Shown piece after piece: positions 1 to 5,129 of a stretch of DNA of 5,129 nucleotides. Location of the stretch: positions 1-5,129 of the forward strand of contig JBCDAS010000280.1 in NCBI GenBank assembly GCA_039185235.1, written 5' to 3'. Within the stretch, counting starts at the first letter, position 1. The number at the start of each line of letters is the position of its first letter. This stretch comes from Thermohalobaculum sp039185235 (GTDB lineage: Bacteria; Pseudomonadota; Alphaproteobacteria; Rhodobacterales; Rhodobacteraceae). The notes below the pieces were generated by a model. That model ran no database searches, was not told where the DNA came from, and saw only the letters and a program-made list of their open reading frames with translations. Made by a program: the position numbers and the translations under genes.

Positions 1-524
1 CACCAGCCGAGATCAACCGTCTCCCCGCGCCCAAAACTTGGGAGAAATTTCAGATCGACCGCGAAGATGTAGATCAAGAGAATCCCGATCAGGAAGGTTG
101 GCAGCGAGACGCCAATCAAACTCGCACTCATTACGAAGTTCGAGAGCCAGCCGTCTCGTCGGATCGCCGTATAGACGCCCAACGCAATTCCGAAACCGAT
201 GGCGAAGAGCCCAGAGATCAGGGCGAGTTCTAGTGTGGCAGGCAGACGCTCGGCCAAAATATCCTCAACTGGCCGACCCTGGCGGTAGCTTACGCCAAAC
301 TCGCCCTGAACCGCATTGACCAGAAATTTCCAGTACTGGACCGGGAAGGGCTGATCGAGCCCAAGCTGCGCGCGCAAACGGTCCACATCAGCGTCTGTCC
401 GCTCTTGTCCCAGCATGTTCTCAATGGGGTCGCCCACGAAGTTGAACATCGAGAAGGCGACGAGCCCCACGGCCAAAAGAACGATGACCGATTGTCCAAC
501 ACGGCGAAGAATATAGGTGAGCAT
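1..524 (-). CDS. DppB/OppB-type ABC transporter permease, N-terminal part (runs off left edge)
   Basis: Inner-membrane permease of a peptide/nickel-type ABC importer (binding-protein-dependent transport inner membrane component family). Translating the minus strand from the ATG at 524-522 gives 174 codons with no stop before the window edge; the family is usually about 305-335 residues, so roughly half is present. The start MLTYILRRVGQSV is classic for DppB: a short basic cytoplasmic tip and then a membrane helix at about residues 10-30. Family landmarks follow: LGLDQPFPVQYWKFL (55-69), GEFGVSY (74-80), LPATLELAL (94-102) leading into a second helix, and SLPTFLIGILLIYIF (140-154) followed by LKFLPSFGRG. 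A modest GGAAG Shine-Dalgarno lies at 529-533. It is downstream of the binding-protein gene, 52 nt away and in the same direction, so the two should form one operon. The second permease and ATPases are expected beyond the left edge. Family assignment is firm; the substrate (dipeptide, oligopeptide, nickel, opine or other) is not determinable. Confidence 0.93.
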   Translation of the reverse strand, partial: MLTYILRRVGQSVIVLLAVGLVAFSMFNFVGDPIENMLGQERTDADVDRLRAQLGLDQPFPVQYWKFLVNAVQGEFGVSYRQGRPVEDILAERLPATLELALISGLFAIGFGIALGVYTAIRRDGWLSNFVMSASLIGVSLPTFLIGILLIYIFAVDLKFLPSFGRGETVDLGW

Positions 525-544
525 AAGGCTTCCGCGACTGGGGA

Positions 545-568
545 TCCGGGGCGGCGTACCGCCCCGGA
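545..568 (-). promoter_or_regulatory. Intergenic GC-rich stem-loop between binding-protein and permease genes
   Basis: A perfect 10-bp inverted repeat: read on the minus strand, arms TCCGGGGCGG and CCGCCCCGGA enclose the loop TACG, a UNCG-class tetraloop in RNA closed by a G-C pair. It starts 9 nt after the binding-protein stop and ends about 20 nt before the permease ATG. No run of T follows, so it is not a typical Rho-independent terminator. Such structures between a binding-protein gene and its permease gene commonly protect the upstream mRNA from 3' exonucleases or partly attenuate read-through, giving more binding protein than membrane subunits. The role here is inferred; the repeat itself is directly visible. 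Confidence 0.75.
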
Positions 569-576
569 AGCCGTGA

Positions 577-2157
577 TCAGTTCATCACGAAATACTTGAT
601 CTTTGGCTGATCCTCTGGCGAGACAATGGTCTCGACATTGGTCTTCATGCCCCAGTTCAGCACCTGGTGGTGGATCGGCAAGTAGAGGATATCCTCCTGC
701 ACTTCAGCCCAGATCGAGGCGATCGCGTCGTTGCGGGCATCGAGGTTTGTCTCGGAGGCCAGCGCCTGGATCTTGATGTCGAGATCCGGGTTCGAATAGC
801 GGGTGCCGTTCCATGAGCCGTACTTCTCACCCTTGCTGTGGACCAGGAAGTTGAAGATGTACTCCGAGTCAAAGGTCGGAACCCCCCAGCCGAGCATATA
901 GAAGTCGGTCTCGAGATTGTTGATCAGTGGGAAGTGCTGGGCCTTTGGCTTTGCATCCAGGTTCACCGTGATGCCGATCTGCGCCATCATTCCGACAGCC
1001 GCTTGGCAGATCGCTTCGTCATTGATGTAGCGGTCGTTCGGGCAATTGAGCGTGATCGAGAACCCATCGCCATAGCCGGCATCGCTCATCAGACCTTTGG
1101 CCTTATCGAGGTCGGTTGCCGGAACCGCATCGAGATCCGAAGTCCAACCGTTCACAAACGGCGGCATGATCACGCCTGCCGGTTGCGATTGGTCGCGCAT
1201 AACGACTTTCTTGATCGCATCACGGTTGATGGCGATTTTCATCGCCTCGCGCACGCGCACATCCGAGAACGGGTTCTTGCCATCGACATTGTCGGTGGTG
1301 AGATCCGCATCGCCTTGGTTCATGCCAAAGAAGATGACCCGGTTTTGGGCGGCGGTGACGACGTTCAGACTAGGCGCCTCGTCAACGCGGCCGAGATCTT
1401 GGACGGGCACATCCTGGATAAAGTCGACCTCACCCGACAGAAGCGCGGCGACCCGGGTAGCGGCGTTCTGGATCGGAGTATAGACGATTTCGGTCACCGC
1501 CATTGGGAACTCATCTTTGCCCCAATAGCCGTCATAGGCTTTAAGCACGGTCTTCGTGTCCGGCTCGCGGCTGACCAGCATGTACGGGCCGGTGCCGTTG
1601 GCGTTGCGGGCAGAGAAAGTCTCCTCACCGCCTTCGAAATCCTGGACCTTCACCGCGTCATTGGCCTCGGTCCACTCTTTGTCCATCATGAACATATTGG
1701 TGAGGTTCGACGGCATGATCGGGTTTGGACCGCCGGTGACGATCTCAACTGTGAGCGGGCCTGCGGCGCGCACCTCTGTCACACTTGCCAGCAACTCTTT
1801 CATATCGCTGTCCGGTGTCATCGCGCGGTTTAGCGAGAAAACCACGTCGGCCGAGTCGAAAGCGGCGCCATCGTGGAACGTGACCCCTTCGCGCAGATTG
1901 AAGACCCAAACATTCGGGTCGGCTTCCGACGGTGCCCAGGAGGTGGCTAGACTAGGCACCATTTTGCCGGAATTGTCGCGAAGAACGAGCGTTTCATAGA
2001 TCTGATGGGCAAGCGTATGCGTTGGCCCTTCATTCTGCGCATGGGGGTCGAGGGTGAGGCTGTCGCCTGCGCGCGCCCATCGCAGCGTCTCAGCGTTGGC
2101 CGCTTGGGCGCCTATGGTCAGCGCTGTCGCAGCCATCAAGAGGAATTTGGCTTTCAT
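577..2157 (-). CDS. Periplasmic substrate-binding protein of a peptide-type ABC importer (SBP_bac_5 family, DppA/OppA-like)
   Basis: Soluble periplasmic receptor that captures a ligand and delivers it to the membrane permeases. The 526-residue length is normal for the family. Residues 1-22 form a signal peptide: Lys2 and Lys4, a hydrophobic core, then AQAANA with likely cleavage before ETLRWA. The mature protein opens with the typical TLRWARAGDSLTLDPH (24-39), followed by YETLV (54-58) and the family signature region PSLATSW (68-74), WVFNLREGVTFHDG (84-97) and SADVVFSLNRA (102-112). Later landmarks are NGTGPYML, VREAMKIAINRDAI and the C-terminal ILYLPIHHQVLNWG. GGGAG at 2166-2170 is a good Shine-Dalgarno for the ATG at 2157-2155. 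It is first in a leftward operon with the DppB-type permease and divergent from the tup operon. Family members bind peptides, nickel or heme complexes, glutathione, opines or sugars, so the ligand is left open. There is no lipobox cysteine, so it is a free periplasmic protein. Confidence 0.95.
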   Translation of the reverse strand: MKAKFLLMAATALTIGAQAANAETLRWARAGDSLTLDPHAQNEGPTHTLAHQIYETLVLRDNSGKMVPSLATSWAPSEADPNVWVFNLREGVTFHDGAAFDSADVVFSLNRAMTPDSDMKELLASVTEVRAAGPLTVEIVTGGPNPIMPSNLTNMFMMDKEWTEANDAVKVQDFEGGEETFSARNANGTGPYMLVSREPDTKTVLKAYDGYWGKDEFPMAVTEIVYTPIQNAATRVAALLSGEVDFIQDVPVQDLGRVDEAPSLNVVTAAQNRVIFFGMNQGDADLTTDNVDGKNPFSDVRVREAMKIAINRDAIKKVVMRDQSQPAGVIMPPFVNGWTSDLDAVPATDLDKAKGLMSDAGYGDGFSITLNCPNDRYINDEAICQAAVGMMAQIGITVNLDAKPKAQHFPLINNLETDFYMLGWGVPTFDSEYIFNFLVHSKGEKYGSWNGTRYSNPDLDIKIQALASETNLDARNDAIASIWAEVQEDILYLPIHHQVLNWGMKTNVETIVSPEDQPKIKYFVMN

Positions 2158-2187
2158 TTTGGGATCTCCCTGTCATTGACGCAGTGC

Positions 2188-2215
2188 AGTATTAACGACG
2201 GGAGCAAATTGACAA
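2188..2215 (-). promoter_or_regulatory. Candidate sigma70-type promoter for the leftward binding-protein operon
   Basis: On the minus strand, TTGTCA (2215-2210; 5 of 6 matches to TTGACA) is followed after 16 nt by AATACT (2193-2188; 4 of 6 matches to TATAAT). Transcription would begin near 2180, leaving a short leader to the ATG at 2157. Both position and direction suit the binding-protein gene. The -35 shares five bases with the candidate rightward promoter. This is a motif match by eye, not an established promoter. Confidence 0.4.
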
Positions 2216-2238
2216 GGTCGAACTTAGACCAGCGCTAT
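2209..2238 (+). promoter_or_regulatory. Candidate sigma70-type promoter for the tupBCA operon
   Basis: A perfect -35 hexamer TTGACA lies at 2209-2214. The -10 is much weaker: CGCTAT at 2233-2238 (18-nt spacer) keeps only the final AT, and TATCGT at 2236-2241 matches better but lies at 21 nt. A weak -10 beside a perfect -35 suits a regulated promoter. Transcription would begin around 2245, giving a leader of about 155 nt before tupB. Confidence 0.35.
2216..2230. promoter_or_regulatory. Candidate operator: 15-bp imperfect palindrome in the promoter spacer
   Basis: The sequence GGTCGAACTTAGACC is symmetrical around the C at 2223: GGTC pairs with GACC and AA with TT, with one mismatched pair (G2220/A2226). 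It occupies almost exactly the spacer between the candidate -35 and -10 of the tup promoter, where a dimeric repressor would block polymerase. It also abuts the -35 of the leftward promoter. It does not resemble the TATAT-rich ModE box. The symmetry is seen; the operator role is inferred, and a six-pair match in an intergenic region can arise by chance. Confidence 0.35.
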
Positions 2239-2244
2239 CGTTCG

Positions 2245-2400
2245 CGGTTTTGAGGTCCGTTATCTATGTGTTCGGTGTTCAAAGCGCTCCTCTACCACTC
2301 GGCACCCCTCTCCCTTTCCTGGAGGCCATCGCAGCGATAGGTCTGGATCATCAGGCAGATGGGTGTATTTTCTCGACCAATCACAAAGGATGCAGCGTCG
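2245..2400 (+). promoter_or_regulatory. Long leader of the tup operon with possible small stems
   Basis: If transcription starts near 2245, about 155 nt precede the tupB start. The clearest local stem is 2324-2343: GGCC and ATC pair with GAT and GGTC (one G-T pair, bulged A2339), with loop GCAGC. CCTG (2318-2321) can pair with CAGG (2352-2355), and CACCC (2303-2307) with GGGTG (2361-2365), so the three sets nest. Each is short and the whole may be fortuitous. I could not match it to the molybdenum/tungsten cofactor riboswitch from memory. No convincing gene is visible in this stretch. Confidence 0.25.
2385..2390 (+). promoter_or_regulatory. Shine-Dalgarno AAAGGA supporting the tupB start at 2401
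   Basis: AAAGGA lies 10 nt before the ATG at 2401. The upstream in-frame ATG at 2359 has only a poor CAGG-like site before it and would add 14 polar residues not expected in this family. The site therefore favours 2401 as the start. Confidence 0.55.
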
Positions 2401-3108
2401 ATGGATGGGTTCTGGAGCGTTCTTGGGAACTCGGTTCTTTTGGTCCTGACCGGGGACCGGGATCTTCTCGAGATTATCGGGCTGTCGCTCCAGGTCACTC
2501 TGAGCGCGGTGGCGATCGCTTGTGTGATTGGCTTCCCGCTTGGCGCTTTGGCGGGTGCGTTTCAGTTCCCAGGACGCGTGGCTCTGTCGGTTGTCCTGAA
2601 CGCATTGATGGGTCTGCCGCCCGTGGTCGTAGGGTTGATGGTCTATCTGATGCTCTCGGCCAGCGGTCCTCTCGGCGCCCTATCGCTGCTCTACACGCCA
2701 GCTGCGATGATCATCGCACAGACCATCATTGTCGCCCCGATCGTTGCGGCTCTCACTCGCCAAGTGGTCGAGGATCTGAACCGTGAATATGCCGAGCAAT
2801 TCGCCTCGCTCGGGCTTGGTTCTTTTGCCCGGATCACAGCGCTTTTATGGGATGCCCGCTTCAGCTTGCTAACGGTTGCGCTGGCGGGCTTTGGCCGGGC
2901 CGTGGCCGAAGTCGGCGCCGTGATCATTGTAGGGGGCAATATCGACCATGTGACCCGGGTGATGACCACGGCGATTGCCCTGGAGACCTCGAAGGGAAAT
3001 CTTGAATTGGCGCTTGCGCTCGGCATCGTCCTTCTGGCGCTTGCGGTTTTGGTCAATGCTTTGGTGATGTCACTCCGTGGATCGTCTGCCAGGGGGGCGT
3101 ATGCGTGA
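2401..3108 (+). CDS. tupB: Tungstate ABC transporter permease TupB
   Basis: Inner-membrane channel subunit of the tungstate importer, presumably working as a homodimer with TupC. From the ATG at 2401 it is 235 residues, the usual TupB size; an ATG at 2359 would add 14 residues. It begins MDGFWSVLGNSVLLVLTGDR, close to the TupB family start, where a short amphipathic segment precedes DLLEIIGLSLQVTLSAV. Hydrophobic helices follow at about 32-54, 60-86, 99-118, 153-179 and 201-224. The cytoplasmic coupling loop (EAA-type motif) is EQFASLGLGSFARITALLW (132-150), where the ATPase docks. GLPPVVVGLMVYLML (71-85) and AVAEVGAVIIVGGNI (167-181) with TRVMTTAIALE are strongly TupB-like. It is first in the operon and overlaps tupC by 8 nt. 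A related molybdate or sulfate permease is the alternative, but the pairing with a TupA-type protein argues against that. Confidence 0.93.
   Translation: MDGFWSVLGNSVLLVLTGDRDLLEIIGLSLQVTLSAVAIACVIGFPLGALAGAFQFPGRVALSVVLNALMGLPPVVVGLMVYLMLSASGPLGALSLLYTPAAMIIAQTIIVAPIVAALTRQVVEDLNREYAEQFASLGLGSFARITALLWDARFSLLTVALAGFGRAVAEVGAVIIVGGNIDHVTRVMTTAIALETSKGNLELALALGIVLLALAVLVNALVMSLRGSSARGAYA
3091..3097 (+). promoter_or_regulatory. Shine-Dalgarno AGGGGGG inside the tupB end, deciding the tupC start
   Basis: The purine run sits 3-7 nt before the ATG at 3101, while the upstream in-frame ATG at 3077 has no comparable site. The ATG at 3101 overlaps the tupB stop (TGA at 3106-3108), which fits translational coupling. 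Confidence 0.6.
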
Positions 3109-3865
3109 TCTCATGGCCTTGACCCCGGTGACGCAGCCGCTTCTCTCAACGCGCGCTCTTTGCTTCGAGGCGGGTGGTGAACGTCTCGTCGATCAATTGA
3201 CGCTGAACATCCCCCTTGGCAGTAAGTTGGTCCTTCTGGGGGCGAATGGCGCGGGCAAGAGCCTCACCCTGCGCTTGCTCCATGGATTGATCCAGCCAAC
3301 CAGTGGGGAGATCTTTTGGGAAGGCGAGCCAATCGGTACGGACGCGCGTCACGCGCAGGCTTTGGTGTTCCAGCGCCCGGTGATGCTGCGCCGCTCGGTC
3401 AGGGCCAATCTGCGTTTTGCTCTATCCGCCAAGGGGGTTCGTGGGGCGGAGAGACGGCAGCGGGAAGAGGAAGCTTTGAACACCGCCCGGCTAGAACCCC
3501 TCGCCGATCGCCCCGCGCGTTTGCTGTCAGGGGGTGAGCAACAGCGACTGGCGGTCGCTCGGGCCCTGGCTTGTCGGCCTAGGCTTCTGTTCCTGGATGA
3601 GCCGACTGCGAGCCTTGATCCCGCCTCGACCCAAGCGGTGGAGGATCTGATCCAAACCGCTCATCGTGACGGCGTCACCATTGTCTTGGTCACCCATGAC
3701 GCAGGCCAGGCGCGCAGGCTCGGCGAAGAGATCGCCTTTATGCATGACGGGCGTATCGTAGAGTTCGGCCCAGCCACCCAAGTGCTCGACCAGCCGCAAT
3801 CCGGGCCAGCCGCTGCTTGGCGGTCAGGGCAACTCTACCTCGCTCCCAAGGGGTCGAGCACATGA
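3101..3865 (+). CDS. tupC: Tungstate ABC transporter ATP-binding protein TupC
   Basis: Cytoplasmic ATPase that powers tungstate uptake. With the start at 3101 it has 254 residues and all ABC motifs: Walker A GANGAGKS (47-54), Q-loop glutamine in VFQRP (Q91), signature LSGGEQQR (142-149), Walker B LLFLDEP (162-168) with catalytic Glu167, D-loop ASLD (170-173) and H-loop His199 in VTHD. The stretch FQRPVMLRRSVRANLRFAL after the Q-loop is typical of TupC-type ATPases. There is no extra C-terminal TOBE/MOP-type oxyanion-sensing domain, unlike ModC, which fits the shorter Tup class. An ATG at 3077 would add eight residues deep within tupB; the Shine-Dalgarno run at 3091-3097 favours 3101. Its TGA overlaps the tupA ATG in an ATGA arrangement. 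The fold and activity are certain; the tungstate assignment rests on the flanking genes. Confidence 0.94.
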   Translation: MRDLMALTPVTQPLLSTRALCFEAGGERLVDQLTLNIPLGSKLVLLGANGAGKSLTLRLLHGLIQPTSGEIFWEGEPIGTDARHAQALVFQRPVMLRRSVRANLRFALSAKGVRGAERRQREEEALNTARLEPLADRPARLLSGGEQQRLAVARALACRPRLLFLDEPTASLDPASTQAVEDLIQTAHRDGVTIVLVTHDAGQARRLGEEIAFMHDGRIVEFGPATQVLDQPQSGPAAAWRSGQLYLAPKGSST

Positions 3866-4680
3866 TCCGTAGCCTTGTCCTGGCTATAGCCTTTGCGGTC
3901 TGCTGGAGCATTCCGGCAGGCGCGGCAGAACGGTTCATCCTGCTCCAATCCACCACCTCGACCGAGAATTCCGGCCTCTTCGATCACATTCTCCCAATCT
4001 TTTATGAGGAGACGGGTATCGAGGTTCGCGTGGTCGCCGTCGGCACGGGGCAGGCCATCCGAAACGCTGCGAACGGGGACGCCGATGTCCTTTGGGTCCA
4101 CGCCAAACCTGCCGAGGAGGCGTTCGTCGCTTCGGGCTATGGTCTGGCGCGCGCAGATGTCATGTACAATGACTTTGTTATCGTTGGCCCACCCTCCGAT
4201 CCCGCTGGTATCGCCAGGAGCACGGATGCACTTTCAGCGCTGACAGGGATCGCAGACGCGCAAGCGGTGTTCGTCTCGCGGGGCGACAACAGCGGCACCA
4301 ACCAGGCGGAGTTGCGTTTGTGGGAGCAAACCGGGTTTGACCCGCGCACTGTTTCGGGAACCTGGTATCGCGAGACGGGCTCTGGCATGGGGGCCACATT
4401 GAATATCGGCATTGGTATGGACGGCTATGTTCTGACTGACCGTGCCACATGGATCGCCTTTGGCAACAAGCGCGCGCACCAGATCCTGGTCGAGGGTGAC
4501 CCGAGGCTCTTCAATCAATACGGGATCATCGCGATCAATTCCGAGCGCCACCCGCATGTGAAAGCGGATCTCGCTCAGGCCTTTATCGATTGGGTTCTCT
4601 CAGAAGACGGTCAGGCTGCGATTGGGGAGTTCACCGTGTCCGGAGAGCAGTTGTTCTTCCCGAACGCAACGCGACCCTGA
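3862..4680 (+). CDS. tupA: Periplasmic tungstate-binding protein TupA
   Basis: High-affinity periplasmic receptor for tungstate (and possibly molybdate). The start at 3862 overlaps the tupC stop as ATGA and has AAGGGG at 3848-3853; it gives 272 residues. An ATG at 3817 would put 15 polar residues ahead of the signal peptide and is unlikely. Residues 1-21/22 are a signal peptide ending PAGAA. The mature protein begins ERFILLQSTTSTENSGL (23-39), the oxyanion-contacting TupA motif, in which the better-known TTTS is STTS. Further family blocks are VVAVGTGQAI (57-66), GDADVLWVHA (72-81), VMYNDFVIVGPPSDPAGI (100-117), SRGDNSGTN (139-147), YRETGSGMG (169-177), YVLTDRATW (189-197) and NQYGIIAIN (218-226). 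It lies last in the operon, after tupB and tupC, which is a rearranged order. Specificity for tungstate over molybdate is inferred from the family and not shown by the sequence. Confidence 0.94.
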   Translation: MIRSLVLAIAFAVCWSIPAGAAERFILLQSTTSTENSGLFDHILPIFYEETGIEVRVVAVGTGQAIRNAANGDADVLWVHAKPAEEAFVASGYGLARADVMYNDFVIVGPPSDPAGIARSTDALSALTGIADAQAVFVSRGDNSGTNQAELRLWEQTGFDPRTVSGTWYRETGSGMGATLNIGIGMDGYVLTDRATWIAFGNKRAHQILVEGDPRLFNQYGIIAINSERHPHVKADLAQAFIDWVLSEDGQAAIGEFTVSGEQLFFPNATRP

Positions 4681-4848
4681 TCTTGAGGTTTCGCGCATCA
4701 GATCTGCTTCCACCGTTGCTCCGAATGCTTTGGCGAGGTAGCGTGCAGCACAGGGCATTCTTCTAGTTAGGTGATCTTTCCCAAAACCGAGCAAAGCTCA
4801 GGGCGTCCAGCCCCAACGTCCCTTCCCGAAAAGACCCAGGAGATCCGT
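4681..4848 (+). other. Intergenic gap after tupA, no clear terminator
   Basis: 168 nt separate tupA from the next gene. The best hairpins are weak: GATCT (4679-4683) with AGATC (4700-4704) and a 16-nt loop, GAGC-AAA-GCTC at 4789-4799, and GGGC-GTCCA-GCCC at 4801-4813, none with a following T-run. I found no convincing promoter hexamers. Read-through into the next gene or an unrecognised promoter are both possible. Confidence 0.5.
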
Positions 4849-5129
4849 ATGCGTGACTTTTCCGCCCGAAACCCCACCAAAGCGGTCTGTGCCGCGGCAT
4901 TCGCGATTGGTCTATGGGCAGCACCTGTCCATTCGGCCGAAGAAGCGAATTTTTTGATCGACACCACTGGTGATCTCGCCGCCCTTTGCGCTGTGACGCC
5001 TGAGAACCCGCGCTATCCCTCGGCGATCCATATGTGCCAAGGCTATATGCTGGGCGTGCACCACTTCCACGAAGCCTTGGCGGCTGAATTGGAGGATGAC
5101 ATCTATTGCGCCGAAGGTGTCGACCCGCG
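4849..5129 (+). CDS. Secreted Rap1a/Tai-like protein, N-terminal part (runs off right edge)
   Basis: From the ATG at 4849, preceded by a strong AGGAGA Shine-Dalgarno at 4838-4843, 93 complete codons run to the window edge without a stop. Residues 1-30 look like a signal peptide: Arg2 and Lys11, a hydrophobic stretch CAAAFAIGLWAA, and cleavage after VHSA before EEAN. The mature part has the spacing of the Rap1a/Tai family: LC (Cys47), then MCQGYMLGV (Cys63 plus the GY..GV block, 62-70), then IYCAEGVDP (Cys87). The cysteines are probably disulfide-bonded in the periplasm. Named members are immunity proteins against type VI amidase effectors, but many relatives in alphaproteobacteria stand alone without an effector and have unknown roles; no effector gene is visible here. 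Recognition is from motif memory, so the family call is moderate, and immunity function should not be assumed. Its 168-nt distance from tupA gives no clear functional link. Confidence 0.7.
   Translation, partial: MRDFSARNPTKAVCAAAFAIGLWAAPVHSAEEANFLIDTTGDLAALCAVTPENPRYPSAIHMCQGYMLGVHHFHEALAAELEDDIYCAEGVDP

Noticed and set aside
38..319. 93-codon plus-strand frame at the left edge
   Set aside because: Arg/Ser-rich antisense shadow of the DppB-type permease, which has clear family motifs in the minus frame.
838..1833. 331-codon open frame on the plus strand, opposite the binding-protein gene
   Set aside because: It lies entirely antisense to a well-supported SBP_bac_5 gene, its protein is rich in His, Arg, Ile and Val with no recognisable domain, and long antisense frames are expected in GC-rich coding DNA.
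2232..2270. CGCTAT and CGTTATCTAT as halves of a ModE/Mo-box
   Set aside because: The halves are in the same orientation and do not form the TATAT-type inverted repeat needed; I could not build a two-armed ModE site.
2359..2400. Upstream ATG of tupB
   Set aside because: It has a weaker ribosome site and would add 14 polar residues atypical of TupB; the ATG at 2401 with AAAGGA is preferred.
2250..2786. 178-codon open frame on the plus strand across the tup leader and tupB
   Set aside because: Most of it is a frame-shifted reading of tupB, rich in Arg, Gly and Ser, with no family resemblance and no Shine-Dalgarno.
4789..4799. GAGC-AAA-GCTC hairpin as the tup operon terminator
   Set aside because: Only four base pairs with a three-base loop, no T-run on the plus strand, and it is more than 100 nt past the tupA stop.

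Overview
The window holds parts of two divergently transcribed ABC importer operons and the start of a third gene. It looks like proteobacterial, probably alphaproteobacterial, chromosome: moderately high GC (high fifties percent by eye), tightly packed genes with ATGA-type overlaps, secreted binding proteins with Gram-negative signal peptides, and a Tup importer of proteobacterial type. The lineage is inferred from sequence character only.

Left half, minus strand (1-2157). A peptide-type (SBP_bac_5, DppA/OppA-like) periplasmic binding protein is followed downstream by a DppB-type permease that runs off the left edge. A GC-rich 10-bp stem-loop with a UACG loop fills the gap between them, as is common where a binding protein must be made in excess over its membrane partners. 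The second permease and the ATPases are presumably outside the window. The substrate cannot be read from the sequence.

Centre (2158-2400). A 243-bp divergent regulatory region separates the two operons. It contains a perfect TTGACA whose other strand reads TTGTCA, so one site could serve as the -35 for back-to-back promoters. A 15-bp imperfect palindrome lies in the spacer of the rightward promoter, where an operator would sit. A leader of about 155 nt precedes the first rightward gene and can form small stems.

Right half, plus strand (2401-4680). Three overlapping genes encode a tungstate-type ABC importer: permease TupB, ATPase TupC and periplasmic binding protein TupA, in the order B-C-A rather than the usual A-B-C. 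TupA would capture tungstate in the periplasm, TupB would carry it across the inner membrane, and TupC would hydrolyse ATP, supplying tungsten for pterin-cofactor enzymes.

Right edge (4849-5129). After a 168-bp gap with no clear terminator, a secreted, cysteine-containing protein begins. It resembles the Rap1a/Tai family and is cut by the window end.

I did not see an RNA gene, mobile element, CRISPR array or clearly novel system. The most interesting material is the shared regulatory region and the rearranged tup operon.
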